Assembly (NCBI GenBank): GCA_022708025.1
Contig: JAKIZM010000005.1
Location: 17,466-81,465 of the forward strand
Origin: Bacteroidota bacterium
GTDB lineage: Bacteria; Bacteroidota; Ignavibacteria; Ignavibacteriales; Ignavibacteriaceae
DNA: 64,000 nt
Direction: 5' to 3'
This document shows positions 46,801 to 53,951 of the stretch, in pieces. The notes beneath the pieces were generated by a model that worked only from the letters and a program-made list of their open reading frames with translations, ran no database searches and was not told where the DNA came from. Numbering within the stretch: the first letter of the stretch is position 1; the number at the start of each line of letters is the position of its first letter. The translations under genes and the position numbers were made by a program.

Positions 46801-47015
46801 ATTTCCCTCAATTTGATAAGAGTAATGAAATACACATACAACTTGCAGAGCTGAGCAAAGAAGCCCACAAAAAAGCTGAGAAATATTTACTAGACAATCC
46901 GCCACAAAAAGAACTAACAGCAACACGACTCGGCAAACTCCGTCTCGATATAAAAAAACATCTTGCCGCCGAGATGAAAGAAATAGATAAGTTGGTTAAA
47001 AAAGTGGTAGGGTGA
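43818..47015 (+). CDS. Type IIG-like restriction-modification protein (Eco57I-type N6 DNA methylase)
   Basis: A 1065-residue protein. The methylase core has motif X/GEYYTP (347-352), motif I DPACGSGSF (373-381) for AdoMet and motif IV NPPW (578-581) for the adenine target. A target-recognition region and the helical C-terminus (IPNELMKDFQTRGLFGARD) follow. The N-terminal 130 residues carry RGSAD and IIIEFEND (D73, E82, E84), a possible PD-(D/E)xK nuclease in which the Lys is replaced by Glu. This layout fits single-chain type IIG enzymes. It is followed by the RecQ-PRTase and DprA-like genes, probably as one operon. No strong ribosome-binding site is seen. Confidence 0.85.
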   Translation: MIDTKIKLIQEYLKKVKSANKELTKKEAFKDLLNRLYADDKEIIRLIDKITLGSERTILNIPRKDKIHRGSADTLFNNIIIEFENDLKITLDHSKEQLAGYLLGQLRSGEGYNFTLIASDFINWKVFVPDVSQLEGIENLQEHELVLNEVKSSAFVLNERNTEEFFYWIDRFLFKEEKLKATLKRIEEAFGYQSYVFIESFRELNKWFNEAKKFGEVQVSYEQWSKFLSIAYGSFDARDNIFLIHTYLSVFSKMLAYSVVSNDDYIDDTELRSILDGTIFYKYNIRNFVDNDFFHWINTERSFNNLKKVFRLIAQEISNFDFENVDEDVLKGVYQELIDIDTRHSLGEYYTPDWLCERIVQEFKFSKTDKILDPACGSGSFLRAAIHRVKELNPDITVEEINDQIYGIDIHPLSVQIAKTTLLLALGKEIINAKKPIYLNIILANTLLAPEGVQNLFGNEFLLNIDKEKYHLTTQILEDVNLFDEALGICDDLAEQTMGRKESALGGEEVFENIFRKHFEKSGNKSGANKQVIESFYKIYLGLKAVKEKGRDSIWKFIVQNLYKPYFLAGKFDYVIGNPPWFTYSSIRNEDYQNILNALADKYEVKPEKVANFPHLEIAAIFLAYCSSYFLSKRGKISFVLPRSFFSADHHDNTRSGKAIGFKLTQIWDLKDVSPLFRIPSCVFFAEPSKAGEKKKTPISGLQGNIFNGKLTEHNCNLLNAKESITEEAVKWYYIKQGKASAISNKRTKSNTNENPYKKHFKQGATIVPRCFYFVELDQEIPKDFENRIINIKTTEAIEADAKKPWKGLKFTGRIESKFIFRTALAKSILPFALYKPDLIVLPILVEKNNEGRKKIKLQSSKDLMQEGYLNASKWFNNVENIWQIHRTEKNKNIASKDYLNWQNKLIEQNLDAPFLVLYNSSAKDANATVVERSRLNLNFFVESKGYWFSTSNRNEAYYLTAIFNSKIPNELMKDFQTRGLFGARDVHKKILDIYFPQFDKSNEIHIQLAELSKEAHKKAEKYLLDNPPQKELTATRLGKLRLDIKKHLAAEMKEIDKLVKKVVG

Positions 47016-47069
47016 AAAATGATTCAACAAGAGAAGAATTATTGAATGAAAAAGAACTAATTAAACAAG

Positions 47070-49166
47070 ATGCAAAAACAAGAAGCAGAAGTATTATTAA
47101 GAAAGGTTCTTAACAATCAATCTGCTGAGTTCAGAGAAGGTCAGTGGGAAGCAATTGATGCGGTTGCTAACAGGAATAAAAAGCTTCTCTTAGTGCAGCG
47201 AACTGGTTGGGGTAAAAGCATTGTGTATTTTCTTTCCACAAAAATTTTGAGGGATAAAGGAAGAGGAATAACTTTAATTATCTCTCCTCTCCTTGCATTA
47301 ATGCGTAATCAGCTTGATGCAGCACATCCGATAGGAATTAATGCAGTGACAATCAATTCCGCTAACACAGATGAATGGCAGGAGGTAATAAATAAAATCA
47401 AGTCCGATAATGTTGATGCATTATTAATTTCACCCGAAAGACTTGCAAACGAAAACTTTATTGAAGAAGTAATAATTCCGCTTGCTAGTAAAATTGGTTT
47501 GTTTGTTGTTGATGAAGCACATTGCATATCTGATTGGGGTCACGATTTCAGACCGGATTACAGAAGAATAATAAATGTTTTAAAAAATGTTCCTGCTAAT
47601 ATGCCTGTTCTTGCTACAACCGCAACTGCAAATAACCGGGTAGTAGATGATATTAATTCTCAATTGAAAGATCTCGAGATAAGAAGAGGAAATCTCTCGC
47701 GTGAGAGCTTGTATTTACAAAACATTATTCTTCCTGATCAGTCGCAAAGGTTAGCCTGGCTTGCAGAACAACTGCCGCAAATTTCCGGAACAGGAATTAT
47801 TTATACATTAACCAAAAGAGATGCTGAATCAGTTGCGGGATGGTTAAGATTAAATAATATTAAAGCTGAAGCTTATTACTCAGATGTTAACAACGATGAT
47901 TTTGATGATGTAAACGAATACAGAATTTCTCTGGAACAAAAATTACTTAAAAACGAAATTAAAGCTCTTGTTGCAACCTCCGCCTTAGGAATGGGATATG
48001 ATAAACCAGATCTCGGATTTGTTATTCATTATCAGGCACCAGGTAATGTAGTGTCTTACTATCAACAAGTAGGAAGAGCAGGAAGAGCGATTGACAAAGC
48101 TTATGGAATACTTTTAACCGGGAAAGAAGATTCAGAGATTCACGAGTATTTCAGAAGAACTGCGTTTCCTTCTGAACCGGACATAATTAAAATACTTGAT
48201 TTATTAAATGAGTCTGATGGTTTAACAATCAGGGAAATAGAAGGAAAACTTAATTATTCTTATGGGACAATTGAGAAAATACTTAAATCATTATCGGTTG
48301 AAAATCCTGCATCGGTAATAAAGGTTAAAAGCAAGTTTTATCGGACTCCTGTTCCTTTCAAAATTGATAAAGAACGAATTGAATTCCTTACAAACCGTCG
48401 AGTTAATGAATGGAAAGAGATGCAGGATTATGTGAGTCATAAAGAATGTTTAATGAATTTTCTTAAAAGGTCTTTAGATGATCCTGATAGTTCTGAATGT
48501 AATAACTGTCAGAATTGTAAACCAGAAGCAAGACTGCAGGTAAAAGTAAATGATAACTTAGTAATAGCTGCTTCCAGATATATTAAACAAAGTGAGATGC
48601 CGTTACAATTAAATAAGCAGGTTGCAAAGGATTCATTTCCAATTTATCAAATCAGCGGAACAATTTCTGCTAATCAAAGAGGAGAAGAAGGCAGAATATT
48701 AGCACGATGGGGTGATGCAGGCTGGGGATATATAGTAAAAGAATGTAAAGCTAATAATTATCTTTCAGATGAATTGGTTGAGGCATTAGCTGAAATGATA
48801 AATGAAAGATGGAAACCGAAACCTAAACCTGAATGGATAACCTGTGTTCCATCTTTAAATCATAAAGAACTTGTTCCGGATTTTGCGAAAAGACTATCTG
48901 ATAGATTAAGGATACCATTCTATAATATCGTTAAAAAAGTTAAAAGTAATTCATTGCAGAAACTGATGCAAAACAGATACTATCGCTGTAATAATCTCGA
49001 TGGTGCTTTTGAAATTGATAGTAATATTCCTGACACCCCTGTATTATTAATTGATGATATTGTAGATTCGGGATGGACATTAACAGTAATTTCGATATTA
49101 TTAAGAAGAGCAGGCTCCGGACCTGTATTTCCGGTTGTGCTTGCATCTACAACATCAGGAAGTTAG
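47070..49166 (+). CDS. RecQ-family helicase fused to a ComF-like phosphoribosyltransferase domain
   Basis: A 698-residue fusion. Residues 1-370 form a RecQ-type superfamily 2 helicase: Walker A QRTGWGKS (43-50, RecQ usually has PTGGGKS), DEAH (148-151), TATANNRV and YYQQVGRAGR (motif VI). A winged-helix region and a Cys cluster (HKECLMNF, then ECNNCQNC near 490) follow. The final 150 residues end in a PRTase with the PRPP loop IDDIVDSGWT (about 661-670), as in ComF/ComFC. Canonical RecQ has HRDC, not PRTase, at this end. It starts 54 bases after the methylase gene and is 3 bases from the DprA-like gene. Confidence 0.88.
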   Translation: MQKQEAEVLLRKVLNNQSAEFREGQWEAIDAVANRNKKLLLVQRTGWGKSIVYFLSTKILRDKGRGITLIISPLLALMRNQLDAAHPIGINAVTINSANTDEWQEVINKIKSDNVDALLISPERLANENFIEEVIIPLASKIGLFVVDEAHCISDWGHDFRPDYRRIINVLKNVPANMPVLATTATANNRVVDDINSQLKDLEIRRGNLSRESLYLQNIILPDQSQRLAWLAEQLPQISGTGIIYTLTKRDAESVAGWLRLNNIKAEAYYSDVNNDDFDDVNEYRISLEQKLLKNEIKALVATSALGMGYDKPDLGFVIHYQAPGNVVSYYQQVGRAGRAIDKAYGILLTGKEDSEIHEYFRRTAFPSEPDIIKILDLLNESDGLTIREIEGKLNYSYGTIEKILKSLSVENPASVIKVKSKFYRTPVPFKIDKERIEFLTNRRVNEWKEMQDYVSHKECLMNFLKRSLDDPDSSECNNCQNCKPEARLQVKVNDNLVIAASRYIKQSEMPLQLNKQVAKDSFPIYQISGTISANQRGEEGRILARWGDAGWGYIVKECKANNYLSDELVEALAEMINERWKPKPKPEWITCVPSLNHKELVPDFAKRLSDRLRIPFYNIVKKVKSNSLQKLMQNRYYRCNNLDGAFEIDSNIPDTPVLLIDDIVDSGWTLTVISILLRRAGSGPVFPVVLASTTSGS

Positions 49167-49169
49167 AGA

Positions 49170-50441
49170 ATGGAAAATCTTGATATAGAAAAACAATCAA
49201 TACTTTTATTAACATCTTATTTTAAAAAGCCAGAGAAAGATGATGCAAATCCGCTTACACCAACCGAATGGAAAGTTTTTGCCGGCTGGTTAAAAGATCG
49301 GCGTTATTCACCCGGCAGCTTACTTTCCGAAGATGGTCCAAATATTATTGAAAGCTGGAGTGACAATAAAATTTCCAGAGAAAGACTGATAACTTTGTTA
49401 AAGCGTGGCGCACAAATGGGTTTGGCTTTAGAAAAATGGATGCGCGCCGGAATATGGATATTAACCCGTTCCGATCCTGAATATCCGCAAAAATTAAAAA
49501 TTAAGCTTGGAGCAATTTCACCACCGGTGCTGTTTGGAGTTGGTAATAAAGAACTTCTTAATAAAACTGGGATTGCAATAATCGGGTCAAGAGACATAAC
49601 TTTTGAAGATATTAATTTCAGTCAACAATTAGGAAAAACAATATCTGAAAATGATCGTTTGGTTATTTCAGGCGGTGCTAAAGGTGTGGATGAGGCTGCG
49701 ATGCTCGGTGCCTTATCCGTTGATGGATATGCTGTTGGTGTTTTAGCTGATAGTCTTCTGCAAAAATCTTTATCACAGTTATACCGTGAGTATCTTGTTA
49801 AAAGAAAACTTGCATTGATATCCCCTTACTATCCCGAAGCAGGTTTTAATGTTGGCAATGCAATGGGCCGAAATAAATATATCTATTGTCTTTCTGAAGC
49901 TGCAATCGTTGTTCATTCCGGATTAAAAGGCGGGACTTGGACAGGTGCATTAGAAAATCTGAAGAAAAAATGGGTGCCACTCTACATAAAAGTAAATAAT
50001 GATAAGAATGCAGGAAATCTCTCACTCATTAAGGAAGGAGGAAAAGCAATAGAAGATAATATGGATATTAATTCTTTTATAAGTGGTATAATCGCGAAAA
50101 AGGAATTTGTTTCAGAAGATTATAAAATTACTGCAGTTCATGAGTCTAAGTCAGACATCATTTCAAAATCAGAATCACAAACAGAATTAAAGCCAGAAGT
50201 AACAGATAAAGAATTGACCTCAATAAGTTTTTATGATTTATTTTTAATAAAGCTGAAAAATATAATGAAGGATAAAGAACTTAAACTAAAAGAAATAAAA
50301 AATAGTATTGATATTAATCCTTCACAGTTTAATGATTGGTTAAAAAAAGCTGAAGCTGATGACATTATTGAAAAATTAACAAATCCGGTCAGGTATAAGA
50401 TAAAATCTGAAGGTGAACAACAAGCAAGTTTATTTAATTAA
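49170..50441 (+). CDS. Divergent DprA/Smf-like protein (SLOG Rossmann fold)
   Basis: A 423-residue protein with the DprA Rossmann core at about 110-290: RSDPEYPQKLK, AIIGSRDITFEDI, LVISGGAKGVDEAAMLGALS, and a late GLKGGTWTGALENLKKKWVP. Canonical DprA has GTR, SGLARGID and SGSLITA at these places, so this is a separate branch. The C-terminal 90 residues (LKNIMKDKELKLKEIKNSID) look like a small helix-turn-helix. DprA loads RecA on incoming single strands; related SLOG proteins bind nucleotide signals in immune systems. Here it is coupled to a RecQ-PRTase gene three bases upstream. Confidence 0.82.
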   Translation: MENLDIEKQSILLLTSYFKKPEKDDANPLTPTEWKVFAGWLKDRRYSPGSLLSEDGPNIIESWSDNKISRERLITLLKRGAQMGLALEKWMRAGIWILTRSDPEYPQKLKIKLGAISPPVLFGVGNKELLNKTGIAIIGSRDITFEDINFSQQLGKTISENDRLVISGGAKGVDEAAMLGALSVDGYAVGVLADSLLQKSLSQLYREYLVKRKLALISPYYPEAGFNVGNAMGRNKYIYCLSEAAIVVHSGLKGGTWTGALENLKKKWVPLYIKVNNDKNAGNLSLIKEGGKAIEDNMDINSFISGIIAKKEFVSEDYKITAVHESKSDIISKSESQTELKPEVTDKELTSISFYDLFLIKLKNIMKDKELKLKEIKNSIDINPSQFNDWLKKAEADDIIEKLTNPVRYKIKSEGEQQASLFN

Positions 50442-50796
50442 AATTCTATTCCTTTAGGGTTTTATATTATTAAAGGGTTTAAGTTGAAGAGGAGATAGCA
50501 GAACTGTATTAAAGGTTCTAGGCTAGATCGAAGGAATGAGATTGAGTTGATTGAAGTAAGAGGTTTTTTAGAATCATAGGAGGTTCCAACAGAATTTCAA
50601 AGAAATTTTCGACTTGATTGTAAACCTTATCATTAACCTTAATTGCTAATAAAACTTCTTTGTTTTAATTTTATAAAGCAAGTCTCATTGAATTAATTTA
50701 TTTTAGCAGTGTTATTTTTAGTTTAAAAGGTCAGTGGTTCAAATCTGTTTGTCGCTGCACTAAAAGATAATCCATTACATTTATTTAAGAATCAAA
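50442..50796. other. Gene-free stretch at the right edge of the accessory region
   Basis: No open frame with a start codon and recognisable product. The only structure seen is the tRNA-like fragment at 50728-50761. The rest is AT-rich with short, interrupted frames and no clear terminator after the DprA-like gene. Confidence 0.5.
50728..50761 (+). pseudogene. tRNA 3'-half remnant
   Basis: AGGTCAGTGGTTCAAATCTG and the bases after it look like a variable loop, T-arm and acceptor end of a tRNA, but the T-stem holds only weak G-T pairs and no 5' half precedes it. It matches the T-arm part of tRNA-Met (41274-41347) at 18 of 24 positions, yet the acceptor ends differ. It could be a decayed attachment-site copy of an integrated element. 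Confidence 0.45.
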
Positions 50797-51471
50797 TTGA
50801 AATATTCTGCGCTCATATCTAAAAAAATATCTAAAGAACCTGAAATTATCGGAAGAGACAGATATCTGAATTCGGCAGTATTAATACCTATCGTTGAACT
50901 TGATGGAATCGAATATTTACTTTTTCAAAAACGTTCACAAAAAGTAAGACAACCGGGTGAGGTTAGTTTTCCGGGTGGACATTATGAATTTCAAAAAGAT
51001 AATGGTTTTCTTGCAACTGCTTTAAGAGAAACCTGTGAAGAGCTTGGTATTGAAAAAAAGAAGATACGTGTTCTGGGTAAACTAGGTACGTATGTTGGAC
51101 CGATGGGAGTTATTGTTGAAGCATTTATTGGTAAACTTAATATTTCTTCGTTGAAGGAATTAAAAATAGATGCAGAAGAAGTTGACAGGGTTTTTATTTT
51201 ACCAATTGATTTCTTTATAAATACTGAGCCGCTTGTTTATTTTTCGAGAGTAGAGTTGCATCCGAAAATAAAAAATGAGGAAGGTGAAATAATTGATTTG
51301 CTTCCTGTAAAAAAACTTGGATTGCCTGATCGCTATGCTTTTCCGTGGACTAAAGGCAAACATCGTGTTTTTATTTATAAAAATGATGAAGAAACTGTTT
51401 GGGGCATAACTGCTGAATTAGTGTATGAATTAGTTAATAAGTTAAAGCCGGATAATAATGAAAAATTATAA
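50797..51471 (+). CDS. NUDIX hydrolase of the CoA diphosphatase type
   Basis: A 224-residue hydrolase. The Nudix box is seen as GGHYEFQKDNG (60-70) followed by RETCEELGI (77-85), with the Glu metal ligands in place. Before it VSFPGGH matches the UPF0035/CoA pyrophosphatase signature of NudL/YeaB proteins, which split CoA to phosphopantetheine and 3',5'-ADP. The start is TTG; no ATG occurs before the domain. The last 14 bases overlap the HAD phosphatase gene. Other Nudix substrates are possible. Confidence 0.85.
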   Translation: MKYSALISKKISKEPEIIGRDRYLNSAVLIPIVELDGIEYLLFQKRSQKVRQPGEVSFPGGHYEFQKDNGFLATALRETCEELGIEKKKIRVLGKLGTYVGPMGVIVEAFIGKLNISSLKELKIDAEEVDRVFILPIDFFINTEPLVYFSRVELHPKIKNEEGEIIDLLPVKKLGLPDRYAFPWTKGKHRVFIYKNDEETVWGITAELVYELVNKLKPDNNEKL

Positions 51472-52126
51472 ACACATAATATGGGATTGGAACGGAACTC
51501 TGTTAAATGATGTTGATTACAGTAAAAATATCATTAACAGGATTCTTGATAAAAATGATTTGCCAAAATTATCTTTACAGAGATACAGAGAGATTTTTAC
51601 TTTTCCCGTGCAGGATTATTATATAACAGCAGGACTGGATTTTTCTAAAACTTCTTTTGAAGTACTTGGTAAAGATTTTATTGATGACTATGAATCGAAA
51701 AAACTTACCTGCAGCTTGTATGATAATGCAGTTGAAATACTCAGCTTAATCCACGAAAAAGGAATAACGCAATCTGTGCTCTCGGCATATCTACACGAAA
51801 ATCTTGTAAAGATTCTGGATCATTACAGTTTAACAAAATATTTTGATTACATTAATGGATTGGATAACATCTATGCAGGCAGCAAAGTTCATCTTGGATT
51901 AAAATTAATTGAAGAGATCAATCTGCCGGGTAAAGAGGTTTTATTTATAGGTGATACTTTACACGATGCAGATGTTGCAAAAGCTATGGGTGTTGATTGT
52001 GTGTTGATTGCTAATGGTCATCAAGTAAAAGATAGGTTAATATCAGGACACAATAAAGTTTTTAATGACCTGACTGATCTTAAAAATTATTTATCGCTTG
52101 ATAACAATGTGAATAATAAATTATAG
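51458..52126 (+). CDS. HAD-superfamily hydrolase, phosphoglycolate-phosphatase-like
   Basis: A 222-residue HAD protein. Motif I reads IIWDWNGTLL with the nucleophile D10; the second Asp of DxDGT is replaced by N12. Motif II is around QSVLSAY, motif III includes the K of AGSKVHLGL, and motif IV is FIGDTLHDADVAKAMG with two acidic residues. A helical cap lies between motifs I and II. The N12 change also occurs in relatives annotated as phosphatases, but may alter activity. It overlaps the Nudix gene by 14 bases, so both are probably co-expressed. Confidence 0.82.
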   Translation: MKNYKHIIWDWNGTLLNDVDYSKNIINRILDKNDLPKLSLQRYREIFTFPVQDYYITAGLDFSKTSFEVLGKDFIDDYESKKLTCSLYDNAVEILSLIHEKGITQSVLSAYLHENLVKILDHYSLTKYFDYINGLDNIYAGSKVHLGLKLIEEINLPGKEVLFIGDTLHDADVAKAMGVDCVLIANGHQVKDRLISGHNKVFNDLTDLKNYLSLDNNVNNKL

Positions 52127-52199
52127 TAATAGAAGATTAAATAATCCTACAATAAGATTAAAATATTTTATTATTCCAAGATAAAGTATTTAACAACAA

Positions 52200-53915
52200 T
52201 TATTTTTTAATCAACTGACTACGGTTCTTTAATGCCTCGTCAAGAGTGTTAAAATATCCAACTCTTACTCTGTACCAAGTTCCATCAAGATCAGGTAAAT
52301 CCGCAATTACAACAAAGGAATCAAAACCCTTAGCCTTTAACTCAGAAGATTCTTGTTCGGCTTTCGTTCTGCTTCTGAATGATGAAACCTGATAGCAATA
52401 CAAGTATCCATCAGTAAATACCATTTTACCAACATTGCGTTCCACTGATGGATTATAAACTCTTGATGAAGTAAAATCAACTTGTTTCTGTTTATCAGAT
52501 GATTTGCTTTCAGTATTAACATTGCTTCCGTCTTTATCTGAAACAAGCACAATCGCCACTCTTCTGTTAAGTGCTCTGCCTGTTTCGGTGCTATTATCTG
52601 CAATAGGATAATCAGATGCATAGCCCGCAGCAAACAATCTGGATTTATCAATTCCATTACTAACAAAAAAGTTGTAAACAGATTCAGCTCTTTGTTTTGA
52701 AAGCACTAAATTTTTTTCATAACTGCCGGTAATATCAGTATGTCCTTCTATTTTCCATCTTGTATCCGGATAATCAACCATAACTTTCAGAATTTTTTGC
52801 AATTCAGAATATGCAGTGTTAAGTAAATTAGCTTTACCAATCTCAAAATTAACAGCTCCGCTTAAAATGAACTCAGTTTTTACTATTGGCTCATAAACTT
52901 TTTCATCAACCGGGCAGCCCCATTTATTTACTTCAGTTCCTATTGGTGTATTTGGGCAAAGGTCCTTATAATCAGGAACTCCATCGCCATCAGAATCTTC
53001 CGGACAACCTCTGTCATCAACTTTTACTCCTTTGGGTGTATCCGGACAAAGATCTTTATAATCAGGCACTCCATCCTGATCTGAATCAACAGGGCATCCT
53101 CTTTCATCAACCGGAATGTTTACAGGAGTGTTAGGACATTCATCTAAATAATCCGGTACTCCATCTTTATCTGAATCTACGGGACATCCGAATTCATCCA
53201 CTATTACATACGGAGGAGTATCAGGACATAAATCATATTCATCTCTTACTCCATCTCCGTCAGTATCTTTTATGCCGCCAAAATAAAATGATAATCCGGC
53301 AAGCGCATGAAAATAAATATCGTTATCAGTACCTAATTTATATCCATCGAGTAAATCAGAATTAATATAATTTATACCTGCTGCTAATTGCATTCCGAAA
53401 TAATCAGTAAAAAGAATTTTTGTACCAAACTCACCGGTTAACATCATTTTATGAGGGCTGAAAGCTTTAACTGAGGGAATCAATGCTTTACCATCTTTAT
53501 CCCGAGGATCAAAATAAAAGTATGATATCCCACCGAAAAGATAGGGTATAAACGATTTGCCAATAGCATAGTTAAAAGAAGATCCGGCTCCCAATGAATA
53601 AACCAGAGTTCTGTAGTTAGAAGTTGACATACTTGAACTTGCTCCACCTTCTCCGGTTATATATCCGGCTGTTCCAAAAATTCCAATTCCAAAAGTTGCA
53701 GGGGAGAGAGTAGAAAAATAATATTCCAGAGATGCCCGCGTAAGAAAATCCATTCCATTTTTCTTAAAGTCTGTTCGGCTGTATGTAATACCGCCATTAG
53801 CAGAAAGACTAAACTTGTTAGAGAGCGGATGAAAGATTTTAGGTTCATAATACTTTTGAGGTGTTATTTCAAAAGTTAAAATTACAAATAAAAGAACCAA
53901 CAGAATACTTTTCAT
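52200..53915 (-). CDS. OmpA-family protein with thrombospondin-3 repeats and SPOR domain
   Basis: A 571-residue envelope protein. In order: a signal peptide, an eight-strand barrel-like region to about 210, four thrombospondin type 3 repeats of the DSDGDGVPDYKDLCPDTP kind (about 215-335) that bind calcium, an OmpA C-terminal peptidoglycan-binding domain (IEGHTDITGSYEKN; SKQRAESVYNFFV), and a C-terminal SPOR domain (YCYQVSSFRSRTKAEQESS) that binds denuded glycan. It should tie the outer membrane to the cell wall, possibly at division sites. SPOR after an OmpA domain is unusual. It is the last gene of a minus-strand block with a Wzi-like barrel and a sugar transferase. Confidence 0.9.
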   Translation of the reverse strand: MKSILLVLLFVILTFEITPQKYYEPKIFHPLSNKFSLSANGGITYSRTDFKKNGMDFLTRASLEYYFSTLSPATFGIGIFGTAGYITGEGGASSSMSTSNYRTLVYSLGAGSSFNYAIGKSFIPYLFGGISYFYFDPRDKDGKALIPSVKAFSPHKMMLTGEFGTKILFTDYFGMQLAAGINYINSDLLDGYKLGTDNDIYFHALAGLSFYFGGIKDTDGDGVRDEYDLCPDTPPYVIVDEFGCPVDSDKDGVPDYLDECPNTPVNIPVDERGCPVDSDQDGVPDYKDLCPDTPKGVKVDDRGCPEDSDGDGVPDYKDLCPNTPIGTEVNKWGCPVDEKVYEPIVKTEFILSGAVNFEIGKANLLNTAYSELQKILKVMVDYPDTRWKIEGHTDITGSYEKNLVLSKQRAESVYNFFVSNGIDKSRLFAAGYASDYPIADNSTETGRALNRRVAIVLVSDKDGSNVNTESKSSDKQKQVDFTSSRVYNPSVERNVGKMVFTDGYLYCYQVSSFRSRTKAEQESSELKAKGFDSFVVIADLPDLDGTWYRVRVGYFNTLDEALKNRSQLIKK

Positions 53916-53951
53916 TTTATACTCCTCTGTAATTTAAGGAAATAAAGAAAT

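Noticed and set aside
43818..50441. BREX, DISARM or type I restriction system
   Set aside because: No PglZ, BrxC/L, DrmA/B, or HsdR/HsdS-like gene is present; the helicase is RecQ-like and the third gene is DprA-like.
50728..50761. Complete tRNA gene
   Set aside because: No 5' acceptor, D-arm or anticodon arm exists upstream and the T-stem is mostly G-T pairs.
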